Shown: positions 8,442 through 16,269 of the stretch, in pieces | Numbering within the stretch: the first letter of the stretch is position 1 | Layout: each line of letters begins with the position of its first letter | NCBI RefSeq assembly: GCF_900114445.1 | Contig: NZ_FOTB01000001.1 | Span: 1 to 33,554 of the forward strand | Source of the DNA: Salinicoccus halodurans | Lineage (GTDB): Bacteria; Bacillota; Bacilli; Staphylococcales; Salinicoccaceae | Direction of reading: 5' to 3' | DNA length: 33,554 nucleotides | Translations under genes and position numbers: made by a program | Notes under the pieces: generated by a model | Database searches by the model: none | What the model saw: only the letters and a program-made list of their open reading frames with translations | What the model was told of the DNA's origin: nothing

Positions 8442-9542
8442 TTATATGCCCCTGTTATGATTTTTACTTAGAATGATTATTTTATAAAAGTTAAATAAAT
8501 TCTCATTGATACAATCAGCGTTAAAGAACTGCTTGGCGATTGCGTGACCGAATCTGCCCAGCTTATTTATGTTTTCCTTTTCATCAAGCAGGTAATCCAG
8601 GTCATTTTCAATGTTGCCGATTTCGTAATCTATAAATCTTTTTCCGGCCCCTCCGAAGTTACTGTGAACGCCTGACTGCCAATTGGTCTGTGTGATCAGA
8701 CCGGTATACTTCTTACTGCCTACTGCAATAACAGGCTTACCGCAGCCCATTCCTTCTATGGCTGATCTGCCGGGGGCTATGATGATGTCACAGCCCAGAT
8801 AGGCGTCTTTTAATTCCTCGTCGACCAGCCAGCCTTTGAATTGGATTGTATGTTCTGTGTTTTTAAGCATATTCTGGCAGAGTTCCATAAATTCTTCCCT
8901 GTGAGTTCCGTCGCCGATCATGTGTATATTAACCCTCACGTTTGTTTTGGTTTTGATGTGGTTCACTGCGAGCAGTAATATGTCTATGATGAACTCCTTG
9001 TCGTTATCGAGGCGTGTGACAAAGCCGATAGTTATCTCATTGGATTTTTCTTGGTAATATTGCGGCTGGTCAAATAAATTACTGTCATAGCCATTTGGCA
9101 TTACATAATATTTTTCGTGATGCCGATCGATCTGTCTTTGCAGATGATTCTTGATTCCTTCCGATACTGTGATGATGGCATCAAGCTGGCCTATATGGTC
9201 TTCGAGATCATCCATCCATATGCCGTGATAAGTCTCTATCAGAGGGACTTTGTATTTGCTGGAGTATTTGAGTGCAGAATATTTGGAAGGTCCGGGATGG
9301 AAGTGTACCAGGTCGAATGCAACGCCGGTATTTTCAATGTTTTCCATGGCAGCATTTGCATCGGAGAAATCAGTGGTAATCGTGTGAATTCCTTTGCTTT
9401 CCATCCTTTCCTGCAGACGTCCTGGTTTCAATACGACATAAACGGTACAACCTTGCTTTTTCATATATAGAGCTGAAGCGTAGACGTTTTCATGAAGACC
9501 GCCCATTGGCGCATGGAAGTTGACGATATAAAGCAGATTCAT
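8442..9542 (-). CDS. GT4-type glycosyltransferase
   Basis: The 366-residue product has the layout of retaining GT-B family 4 glycosyltransferases. An N-terminal NLLYIVNFHAPMGGLHENVY loop comes first, then VPLIETYHGIW and DAIITVSEGIKNHL, VMPNGYDSNLF, GFVTRLDNDKEF, and a C-terminal APGRSAIEGMGCGKPVIAVG with the conserved glutamate (E in SAIEGMGCGKP). Such enzymes move a sugar from a nucleotide sugar onto a lipid-linked or surface glycan. The start at 9542 follows GAGGTGA by five bases. Codon use is less AT-rich than the ligase genes before it, so it may mark the island edge. The donor and acceptor are unknown. Confidence 0.8.
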   Translation of the reverse strand: MNLLYIVNFHAPMGGLHENVYASALYMKKQGCTVYVVLKPGRLQERMESKGIHTITTDFSDANAAMENIENTGVAFDLVHFHPGPSKYSALKYSSKYKVPLIETYHGIWMDDLEDHIGQLDAIITVSEGIKNHLQRQIDRHHEKYYVMPNGYDSNLFDQPQYYQEKSNEITIGFVTRLDNDKEFIIDILLLAVNHIKTKTNVRVNIHMIGDGTHREEFMELCQNMLKNTEHTIQFKGWLVDEELKDAYLGCDIIIAPGRSAIEGMGCGKPVIAVGSKKYTGLITQTNWQSGVHSNFGGAGKRFIDYEIGNIENDLDYLLDEKENINKLGRFGHAIAKQFFNADCINENLFNFYKIIILSKNHNRGI

Positions 9543-9671
9543 TAGAATCACCTCGAATGATTGATTGGTTTGTGTAAATTATACAGTTAATATATTTTAA
9601 ATAAAACCAAATGGATATGTGGTATCATGAAAGTTCAAACAGACTAAAATAATAATCAGTTGGAGGCCAAC

Positions 9672-10052
9672 ATGAACAACTTTTTCAAACTCTTTATGAT
9701 AACTGTTTTATCCGTTACTATCCTTGCCGCATGTGGCTCAGGCGGAAGCGGTAATGCCGATAATCTCATTGATGCAGGTAGTGCGACTGAAGGCAGCTGG
9801 GTAGGTTACAACGGTGATGAAGTGGAAGACGCGGAAATGGTGACTTCTGAGCTGATACCTTATGATCCAAACACTGACTATGAAATCAACCGTTCCAGCT
9901 ATGTTTCCTACTTCAATGGGGATGAGTTCATTGAAACGAAATTGTATGGAGAGGATCTTCCGTTGACCATTGATTCTATCGAAGAGGCGGACGGCATCAA
10001 AGTGAGCTTCAACCAGTACAACAAAGATGCGATAGAACTCGTAGAAAAGTAA
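9672..10052 (+). CDS. Small lipoprotein, copy 2 of a paralogous pair
   Basis: The 126-residue product has a lipoprotein signal (MNNFFKLFMITVLSVTILAAC) and a Gly/Ser linker. Its domain reads EGSWVGYNGDEV, then a stretch around SELIPYDPNTDYEINRSSY, then VSYFNGDEFIETKLYG. This follows the lipoprotein at 3635 nearly motif for motif, but in a GC-richer codon style. The start at 9672 follows TTGGAGG by five bases. It is divergent from the GT4 gene. The shared domain is not recognised. The pair flanks the ligase cluster. Confidence 0.8.
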   Translation: MNNFFKLFMITVLSVTILAACGSGGSGNADNLIDAGSATEGSWVGYNGDEVEDAEMVTSELIPYDPNTDYEINRSSYVSYFNGDEFIETKLYGEDLPLTIDSIEEADGIKVSFNQYNKDAIELVEK

Positions 10053-10061
10053 GATAAACAG

Positions 10062-10094
10062 CCGCGGGATCCGTATTCGGGTCCTGCGGTTTTT
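10062..10094 (+). terminator. Terminator after lipoprotein copy 2
   Basis: CCGCgGGAtCCG (10062-10073) pairs with CGGgTCCtGCGG (10078-10089) around a TATT loop, followed by five T residues. The stem is GC-rich and stable. Confidence 0.85.
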
Positions 10095-10187
10095 ATTGCG
10101 CATATAAGTTTTCTGTATCCTCTGTTTATATCAGACCTGAAATATGGGTGTAATAAAGACCATACCCAAGAGGAAAGGGACAATTTG

Positions 10188-10796
10188 ATGTACTGGTACA
10201 TAGCATACTTCGTCTTATACTTTGGCGCGATGCTTGGTGTCGCGGCGTATTACTATTTTAAGATCAAGACTTATGAGGACTATATGATCAGTTCCTGGAG
10301 TACGGGTTTCTGGAAAATCACTGGGACGATCATCAGCACGAATGCGGGTGCGGCTGTGTTCATCGGCTGGATGGGGCTTGGATTCACGGTCGGATTCTCG
10401 GGATATTTCAAATTTGCGCTTGTGGCGTATTTCTTCAGTCTGCTGCTGGTGATTCTGTTCGCCAAACCGCTCAGGCGGCAGAAGCTGTTTACACTGGCAT
10501 CCATCCGGTTTGCAGTGGAGCGGAAGACACGCGGTGGCGATGTGCTCGGCGCGCACCAGAAGCTGACACGCCTCGAAGCCTACAGGAAAATGACACTGGA
10601 CGCAGCACGTCTGAATGGCACGGAGGGAGAAGAGGGCAGTGTGGAAGCGGGCAAATATGCAGACTTTGTCGTATTGAATGACAATCCGCTTGGATATGAT
10701 GTAGAGCTGACGGATGATCTGGTCGAGATGACGATCGTGAACGGAAAAATCGTATATGGCAGCAGAAGCGGCGACCAGGGGGCTCCCCGGTCCTGA
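10188..10796 (+). pseudogene. Fusion remnant: sodium:solute symporter head joined to amidohydrolase tail
   Basis: One 202-codon frame contains parts of two unrelated proteins. Residues 1 to about 105 (MYWYIAYFVLYFGAMLGVA through AKPLRRQKLFTLA) are the start of a sodium:solute symporter with three membrane helices. From about residue 106 (SIRFAVERKTRGGDVLG, then LTRLEAYRKMTLDAARLNG, EAGKYADFVVL and MTIVNGKIVYG) it is the C-terminal end of a YtcJ-like amidohydrolase. The junction is near 10500. The simplest reading is one deletion that removed the rest of both genes and happened to keep the frame. Neither part has its active residues, so a function is unlikely. AAAGGGA lies just upstream of the ATG at 10188. 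Confidence 0.8.
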
Positions 10797-10916
10797 ATAT
10801 GATGTGCACTTCCTGAAGCAGGCGGCTGAAATATAAACTGCTTTCAGGGGGTGCATTTGTTTTTAAGTCTGCATTTAGGCACAAAGGTGAAAGGGTTAGC
10901 GTGCAATGCATATCAC

Positions 10917-10939
10917 AGGATGGGCTGCGCATCCTTTTT
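10917..10939 (+). terminator. Possible terminator upstream of bioB
   Basis: AGGATG (10917-10922) pairs with CATCCT (10930-10935), followed by five T residues. It would stop read-through from the fusion remnant before the bioB promoter. The stem is short. Confidence 0.5.
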
Positions 10940-10968
10940 CACATGATCATTGACAGTCCACGGTCTTA

Positions 10969-10999
10969 TTGTTAACCTTAATAATTATATGGTTGACAA
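10969..10999 (+). promoter_or_regulatory. BirA biotin-repressor operator of bioB
   Basis: TTGTTAACC (10969-10977) and GGTTGACAA (10991-10999) form the two half-sites of a BirA operator, 13 bases apart. This is the classic Firmicutes form in which biotinyl-AMP-bound BirA represses biotin genes. A TTGACA at 10950-10955 with TAACCT 17 bases on could be the promoter that it covers. The site falls upstream of the chosen bioB start, showing that the long open frame across it is not translated. Confidence 0.9.
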
Positions 11000-11039
11000 T
11001 AATCGGGGAGAATATTCCCTGGACAAGGGGCGTATAGCA

Positions 11040-12029
11040 TTGGACTTTAAAGCATTAGCAGACGAAGTGATAAAAGGGTATGAAATTGCAAATGAAGAAG
11101 CGATGCAGATTCTGGAATGTCCGGATGAAGAAATTCTGGAGCTGCTGAACAGTGCGTACATAATCCGGAAGCATTATTATGGAAATAAAGTCAAATTGAA
11201 TATGATAATCAATACGAAATCCGGGGCATGTCAGGAAAATTGTGGATACTGTGCTCAATCAAGGGATTCTACCAACCCTATCGAGAAGTATCGGATGATG
11301 CAAAAAGATGAAATTGTAGAAGGGGCTGAAAGAGCATACCAGCTGCAGTCAGGCACTTACTGCATCGTTGCCAGCGGCCGGGGTCCAACCGCCCGTGAAT
11401 TGCACCAGGTCACGAGTGCCGTCAAAGAGATAAAGGAAAAGTATGATTTGAAAATATGTGCCTGTCTGGGAATACTCAAACCTGGTCAGGCAGAGCAGCT
11501 CATGGAAGCCGGTGTCGATCGTTACAATCACAATATCAACACATCAGAGAACCATCACGATGCGATTACAACTAGCCACAGCTATCAGGACCGTGTTGGA
11601 ACAGTCGGGAAAGTGAAAGAAGCAGGCATCTCGCCGTGCTCCGGCGTGATTGTTGGGATGAAGGAGACGAAGCAGGATGTCATACAGATGGCTTTGGCAC
11701 TGAAAGAATTGGATGCCGATTCCATACCTGTGAACTTCCTTCATGCGATGGAGGGGACCCTGCTCGCAGGGACTGATGAATTGACCCCGGTGTATTGTTT
11801 GAAAGTACTGAGTCTTTTCCGCTTCATCAATCCAACTAAGGAGATCCGCATTTCAGGGGGAAGGGAAGTGAACCTGCGCAGTCTGCAGCCGCTTGGCCTG
11901 TATGCAGCAAACTCCATCTTTATCGGGGACTATCTGACCACAGCCGGGCAGGAAGGGACGAAAGATCACCAGATGCTGAAGGATCTGGGGTTTGAAATTG
12001 ACTATGTGGGCAGTGGCAGGCCGATTTAA
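11040..12029 (+). CDS. bioB: Biotin synthase
   Basis: The 329-residue product is a radical-SAM biotin synthase that inserts sulfur into dethiobiotin, the last step of biotin synthesis. KVKLNMIINTKSGACQENCG followed by YCAQS holds the CxxxCxxC motif for the 4Fe-4S cluster. CACLGILKPGQ, RYNHNINTSE, SGVIVGMKET, PVNFLHAMEGT and RISGGREVNLR are all typical of the family. The start is placed at the TTG at 11040, 9 bases after AAGGGG and matching the usual N-terminus (LDFKALADEVIKG). The open frame begins 90 bases earlier but runs through the BirA operator. No other bio genes are nearby, so it stands alone under BirA control. Confidence 0.95.
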   Translation: MDFKALADEVIKGYEIANEEAMQILECPDEEILELLNSAYIIRKHYYGNKVKLNMIINTKSGACQENCGYCAQSRDSTNPIEKYRMMQKDEIVEGAERAYQLQSGTYCIVASGRGPTARELHQVTSAVKEIKEKYDLKICACLGILKPGQAEQLMEAGVDRYNHNINTSENHHDAITTSHSYQDRVGTVGKVKEAGISPCSGVIVGMKETKQDVIQMALALKELDADSIPVNFLHAMEGTLLAGTDELTPVYCLKVLSLFRFINPTKEIRISGGREVNLRSLQPLGLYAANSIFIGDYLTTAGQEGTKDHQMLKDLGFEIDYVGSGRPI

Positions 12030-12119
12030 CGTTTCGGGTCGAAAACATACCGGGGATATATCATCCAGCGGTTTAATCCGTGAAAGGCCGGCCGTCATTC
12101 AAGGCACTTATTTGTAACG

Positions 12120-12148
12120 CTCCCGGCATTATGATAATGTCTCGGGAG
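12120..12148. other. Perfect-armed hairpin upstream of the TPP riboswitch
   Basis: CTCCCG (12120-12125) pairs with CGGGAG (12143-12148), with an inner CATTA/TAATG pairing. There is no T-run on either strand, so it is not a simple terminator. It could mark the 3' end of the bioB message or be an operator. Confidence 0.35.
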
Positions 12149-12163
12149 AAGAGACAATAAAAT

Positions 12164-12254
12164 ATCGCTGGGGGAGCCGATTGCAGGCTGAGATGGGCAA
12201 AGCCCGGACCCTTTGAACCTGAACTAGCTAAAACCAGCGTAGGAAAGTGCGGCA
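12164..12254 (+). promoter_or_regulatory. TPP (thiamine pyrophosphate) riboswitch
   Basis: The THI-box core is clear: GGGGAGCC, then GGCTGAGATGGGC at 12186-12198, ACCCTTTGAACCTGAACTAG near 12209-12228, and CCAGCGTAGGAAAG near 12234-12247. This aptamer binds thiamine pyrophosphate and usually shuts off thiamine synthesis or uptake genes. A strong hairpin with a T-run 70 bases downstream is the likely expression platform. The only genes behind it are a broken SDR and a broken flavin monooxygenase, so the switch now controls little or nothing, unless the decayed pair was a thiamine-related salvage operon. Confidence 0.93.
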
Positions 12255-12320
12255 TTGATACATACTCGAAGAATGGTGATACCCTGTTCTTAATATGTAA
12301 CTATTTGTTTATTTGTTTAT

Positions 12321-12353
12321 ACGCAGCTTTCCTTGGGGAAGGCTGCGTTTTTT
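12321..12353 (+). terminator. Terminator of the TPP riboswitch
   Basis: ACGCAGCTTTCC (12321-12332) pairs with GGAAGGCTGCGT (12337-12348), with one wobble, and leads into a run of six to seven T residues. Its place between the aptamer and the next gene fits transcription attenuation. Confidence 0.88.
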
Positions 12354-12410
12354 ATATTCTCTGGCGCTTTTTATTCGAGTGTCATCAAAATCAGAGACAT
12401 AGGAATTGTT

Positions 12411-13164
12411 ATGATGAGTAGAACAGTATTGGTAACGGGCAGCAGCAGGGGTCTGGGAGCAGTTGTCGCAAAGACATTGGCCGAAAAAGGATTCCGGGTG
12501 GTCATCAACTACTACAAAAGTGAAGAAGCTGCTGAAAAGCTTGTTCATGAGATTGGCCGGGAGAATACTGTTGCAATCCAGGCAGATGTTACAGACCGGG
12601 AGGCAGCAGAGGGCTCATAGCTAAGGGGACGGAATATTTCGGTCAAATTGATGTCGTCGTCAACAATGCCCTGGTGGGCTTCAAATTTAATCCGGACGAA
12701 CAAAAGGCCTTCACAGAACTCACCTGGGATAATTATCAGAAACAGTTGGACGATACGTTAAAAGCGGCGTTCAATGTTGTTCAGAGTGTCATGCCGCAAT
12801 TCATCAGCAGACAGAGCGGAGACATTATAAGTATCGGCACTAATTTATATCAGAATCCCGTCGTACCCTATCATGAATACACGACTGCCAAGGCCGGACT
12901 GGTCGCTTCACACATAATATTGCTTCTGAACTCGGTGCGTACGGCATAAAAGCGAATGTAGTTTCACGCGGATTATTGAAGGAGACGGATGCCAGCGCTG
13001 TTACGACACCGGAAGTGTTCGATCTCATTGCCCGCTCAACGCCGTTGCGGAGGGTTACGACCCCTTAGGATGTGGTCAATATGGTCGTCCATCTGGCTTC
13101 GGAAGATGCGAGCGGTATTACAGGTCAGAATATTACTGTGGATGGCGGTCTGACAATGAACTGA
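12411..13164 (+). pseudogene. Short-chain dehydrogenase/reductase, broken
   Basis: The parts of a classical SDR (about 250 residues) are present in three frames. MMSRTVLVTGSSRGLGAVVA carries the NAD(P)-binding TGxxxGxG. FGQIDVVVNNA is the NNAG-type motif. YHEYTTAKAGL carries the catalytic Tyr and Lys. LASEDASGITGQNITVDGGL is the typical end. Three lesions break it: a base seems lost near 12605-12612 (a GGGG run now GGG), another near 12913, and an in-frame TAG at 13066-13068 stands where relatives have a Glu codon. It lies behind the TPP riboswitch. Enoyl-ACP reductase or sugar reductase are alternative subfamily readings. Confidence 0.88.
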
Positions 13165-13242
13165 CCGGCTGGATTGCCGTGGCTGACTATTCAGGAAGAG
13201 CAGTGAGGGATAATCATAAACAATATATTGAGGTGTAGATAG

Positions 13243-14551
13243 ATGACAGAGGCCAAAGAACAGAAATTGCATCTAGGTGTTTTACTGTATGGGTGCGGGC
13301 ATCATCAGGCAGCCTGGCTGATGCCGGATTCCAGCATTGAGCGCATTGGGGAATGTTTCCTATTACCAGTATCTGGCCAGGTTGGCGGAGAAAGGCTGCT
13401 TTGATGCGGTGTTCTTTGCCGACAGCCAGTCATTCCAGGGTAAAAGTGCCAGTGATATGCCGGCGTTTTGGTTTGCCCCTATAGTCAATCTGACCGCCAT
13501 TTCCCAAGTGACCCGTCATGTAGGTTTAGTTTCAACGATTTCAAGCACTTTTTCCAATCCTTTCACAGCTTCCCGTCAGCTTTTAAGCCTGGACCATATG
13601 ACTGGCGGTCGTGTGGGCTGGAATCTTGTGACGTCAATGAATGATGCAGAAGCATTAAATCATAGTATGGAAAATCTGCCTTCCCATGATAGACGGTACG
13701 AAAAGGCAGATGAATTCGCTGCTCTGATGGACAAGCTGTTTCTTTCGTGGGACAGTCGCGAGTTTCTGCATCAGCGGGACGAAAGAAAGCTGATAGATGC
13801 TTCAAACATCCAGCCCTTTCATCACGAGGGTGAGTATTTTAAAGTGCGCGGGCCATCCACTACGCCGAAAAGTCCGCAGGGCAAGCCTGTATCAATGCAG
13901 GCAGGGGCATCCGGACAAGGTATTTCATTAGCCGTGAAATATGCTGAGGCCGTCTATTCTGTTTCCTGGAATTTAAAGCAGGCCCGAAGGTTCCGTGAAA
14001 AATTGGACGATAGAATCAGGCGGAGCGGAATGAGTGACAGACATATCAAAGTATTCCCGGGCCTGATCACATTCGTTGCACGTACTCATGGGGAAGCCCT
14101 GGCCAAAAAGACAGCATTGGATGAGAAACTCCCCGTTGAAACAGCTTTGAAACAATTGGGTTTCTTACTGCAGCAGGACTGCTCAAATTGGGAACTGGAC
14201 GAACCGGTACCCAAGCTGCCTCCGGTCGAGACCTTTAGCGGCCCTGTCGGCCGTTATGAAACAATACTTGAAATCATCAACGCTACACAGCCTACTGTAA
14301 GGAATCTGCTGGGGTATCTCAATGCAGGGGGAGGCCACTTCACACTGATCGGCACGCCTGAAGAGATCGTGAATCAGATGCAGGAGTGGTATGATGCCGG
14401 TGTGGCTGACGGATTTAACCTTATGCCGCCTGAACTCCCCGGCAGCCTGGAAGATTTTGTCGGGCTCGTTGTACCTGAACTGCAAAAAAGGGGCTTATTC
14501 AGGACAGAGTATGAAGGTGATACTTTGCGTGAACATTTAGGGTTGCCATGA
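13243..14551 (+). pseudogene. LLM-class flavin monooxygenase (NtaA/SnaA/DszA type), frameshifted
   Basis: From the ATG at 13243 (GAGGTG eight bases upstream) one frame gives KLHLGVLLYGCGHHQAAWLM followed by PDSSIERIG. The next frame continues at once with NVSYYQYLARLAEKGCFDAV and runs to 14551. Together they make about 435 residues, the usual size of FMNH2-dependent nitrilotriacetate and desulfurisation monooxygenases. FFADSQ, TGGRVGWNLVTS, QAGASGQG and GTPEEIVNQM are family motifs. The shift is at the GGGG at 13348-13351 (one G too many). A TTG start at 13337 would leave out the first beta strand. It probably once formed an operon with the SDR. A sequencing error in the G-run is possible. 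Confidence 0.85.
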
Positions 14552-14626
14552 CACCGCACTTTAAAACGGCAGGGAAGGATTTTAATGAAAACCAGGCCAC
14601 TTTTAAAGCAACCCGGCTGTTTAGTA

Positions 14627-15574
14627 TCACTGGACCGGAACGTTCTGGATTTCGTTGTAGTCTTCAATATAGTATTGGCCGTTCTGCTGAACCACATTGT
14701 ATCTGACATATGCTTCATAGACACCGCCTGAATTTTCATGGGAGTACTCCCTGTATGCATAGACGCTGTACCTTGTTTCTGACATCTGCTCGACTGTTTC
14801 GATATATGTGGAGTAGGTCATATGGTCTCTGAAATCGCCGGACGCCTTATTCGCTGTCAGCTTATTGTATGTATTTGAATCAGGCAGGAGATAATCTAAT
14901 GTCCTGTCGTTTGCTCCGTTATAGTATTCAGGCAATGAGAAAAGATATGTCGAGACAAGGGATTCCGGACTGCCTGTATATGATTCGTCTTCTGCTGGCT
15001 CTTCACTCGGTTGTGCTTCTATATCCCGTGATTCACCATATTTTTTTTCGAATGAATACTTTACTGCACAGGGGAGGCAGCCACTTCCCGGCGCCTGTGG
15101 CAGTGTGCCGTCTGCAACCAGGTCTTTGTATGCCTGGAATTGTGCGGAGGTTGAAACACCGTCACATTCTGTCAGCTGTGACATGATGCATTGTTCGGCT
15201 GCAGTGTAGTCGTTGGTATCGGCACTGGACTCATCATCAGTTGCGCCATTTTCTTCAGTCGGTTCCTCAGTGGATGCCTCAGTAGTGCTTTCTTCTGCTG
15301 CTGATTCCTGATCTGCATTTTCATTTTCACCTTCACCTTCACCTGAAGTTTCTTCAGTACTTTCTTCGGATGATTCCTCTTCCTGCTGCTCTGTCACTTC
15401 TTCCGTTGTCTCTTCCTCAGTGGGGTCCTCCGCTTCAGAATCCGTTGAATCATTCTCCTCAACTCCTGCAGTTTCACTCGTTGAGTCCTCACCGCTGTCG
15501 GATGAGGAAATGAAGAAGTATAAACCGCCTGCAAGCAACAACAATACAATGATTACACCTATTATTTTATCCAA
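14627..15574 (-). CDS. Membrane-anchored protein with acidic stalk and TcaA/YvbJ-like C-terminal domain
   Basis: The 315-residue product starts with one membrane helix (about residues 4-23). A long Glu/Ser/Thr-rich stalk follows (about 25-130). A small domain then carries four cysteines, including CLPC near residue 165. The end is an NTF2-like domain of about 105 residues (YYNGANDRTLDYLLPDSNTY, then TYIETVEQMSETRYSVYAYR). That last part resembles the C-terminal domain of TcaA/YvbJ proteins, which affect cell-wall antibiotic response, but the TcaA zinc ribbon is missing. The start is the TTG at 15574, five bases after GGAGGGG. It faces outward. The function is unknown. Confidence 0.7.
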   Translation of the reverse strand: MDKIIGVIIVLLLLAGGLYFFISSSDSGEDSTSETAGVEENDSTDSEAEDPTEEETTEEVTEQQEEESSEESTEETSGEGEGENENADQESAAEESTTEASTEEPTEENGATDDESSADTNDYTAAEQCIMSQLTECDGVSTSAQFQAYKDLVADGTLPQAPGSGCLPCAVKYSFEKKYGESRDIEAQPSEEPAEDESYTGSPESLVSTYLFSLPEYYNGANDRTLDYLLPDSNTYNKLTANKASGDFRDHMTYSTYIETVEQMSETRYSVYAYREYSHENSGGVYEAYVRYNVVQQNGQYYIEDYNEIQNVPVQ

Positions 15575-15652
15575 GAAATCCCCTCCGTAATCTATTCGCT
15601 AATGAGATATTTAATAAGATCAAAATGGGAAAATGAGATTATTCATCTGAAC

Positions 15653-16135
15653 TTAACTATCCGTATATTTAATTCCGCACCTCGGGGCAATCCGGTCCTT
15701 CTGCCACTTTTCAAATAAAAGTCTCCTGTAGCCTGCGTAAGCTTCTGTCCCGTAGATTCGGGCATCCCCGTAGGCATAGAAGGGCGGCAACGGATCATGG
15801 CTCCATATGTCTTCACCAGAGCGCGATTCAATCAATTCCTTCAATGCATCCAAATCCTCCCTGAAGGCGGCACTCCGCTTGCCGCCGCGGCGCTGGTGTT
15901 CCTGGTCACAAGCGAAAAGCAACCGGGCAGTATCTGTAATATATGGAAAGCCATCGTTATACACATGCTTCACTATCGGATGATGCCGGTATCGTGTATT
16001 CGTATCAAGCATGCCAATCAGGCTCAGATTGACCCGGATGATCTGGTACAGTTCCAGCACCTGTTTGGACAGGCGTCTGTTATCGAGAAACCGGGCGCTT
16101 TCGTCATGATCGGGCGAGACTCTGAATATCTGCAT
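15653..16135 (-). CDS. Pyr_excise-like (pyrimidine dimer DNA glycosylase family) protein
   Basis: The 160-residue product begins MQIFRVSPDHDESARFLDNR and continues RLSKQVLELYQI. Proteins named pyrimidine dimer DNA glycosylase/endonuclease V in phages and bacteria share this start (a PDxxxSAxxLDNxRLxKQ pattern). The middle carries RHHPIVKHVYND. It may act in repair of UV damage, but whether this branch has glycosylase activity is not clear from sequence. The start is well supported by GAGGAGG. It follows the divergent MBL-fold gene and precedes the TcaA-like gene by about 80 bases. Confidence 0.65.
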   Translation of the reverse strand: MQIFRVSPDHDESARFLDNRRLSKQVLELYQIIRVNLSLIGMLDTNTRYRHHPIVKHVYNDGFPYITDTARLLFACDQEHQRRGGKRSAAFREDLDALKELIESRSGEDIWSHDPLPPFYAYGDARIYGTEAYAGYRRLLFEKWQKDRIAPRCGIKYTDS

Positions 16136-16269
16136 GGGCGTTCCTCCTCGTTGACTCCATTCTATAGGAATGAAAATTCATCAACAACAGATTGTCTTTC
16201 AAAAGGAAATATGACGTTTATTCCACAAAATAAGGGTACTGATTAGTAAACGGAAAAGGAGCGGATTAG

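Noticed and set aside
10215-10856. 213-residue minus-strand frame opposite the symporter-amidohydrolase remnant
   Set aside because: The opposite strand has clear family motifs, while this one is Arg/His/Cys-rich in the way typical of antisense frames.
10950-11039. N-terminal extension of biotin synthase
   Set aside because: It would translate through the BirA operator and probable promoter, and has no match in the BioB family.
12120-12148. Hairpin after bioB as a rho-independent terminator
   Set aside because: There is no T-run on either side; it is kept only as an unexplained hairpin.
13337-13345. TTG at 13337 as the true monooxygenase start
   Set aside because: The previous frame gives the conserved first strand (HLGVLLYGCGHH) directly upstream, so the gene is frameshifted rather than short.
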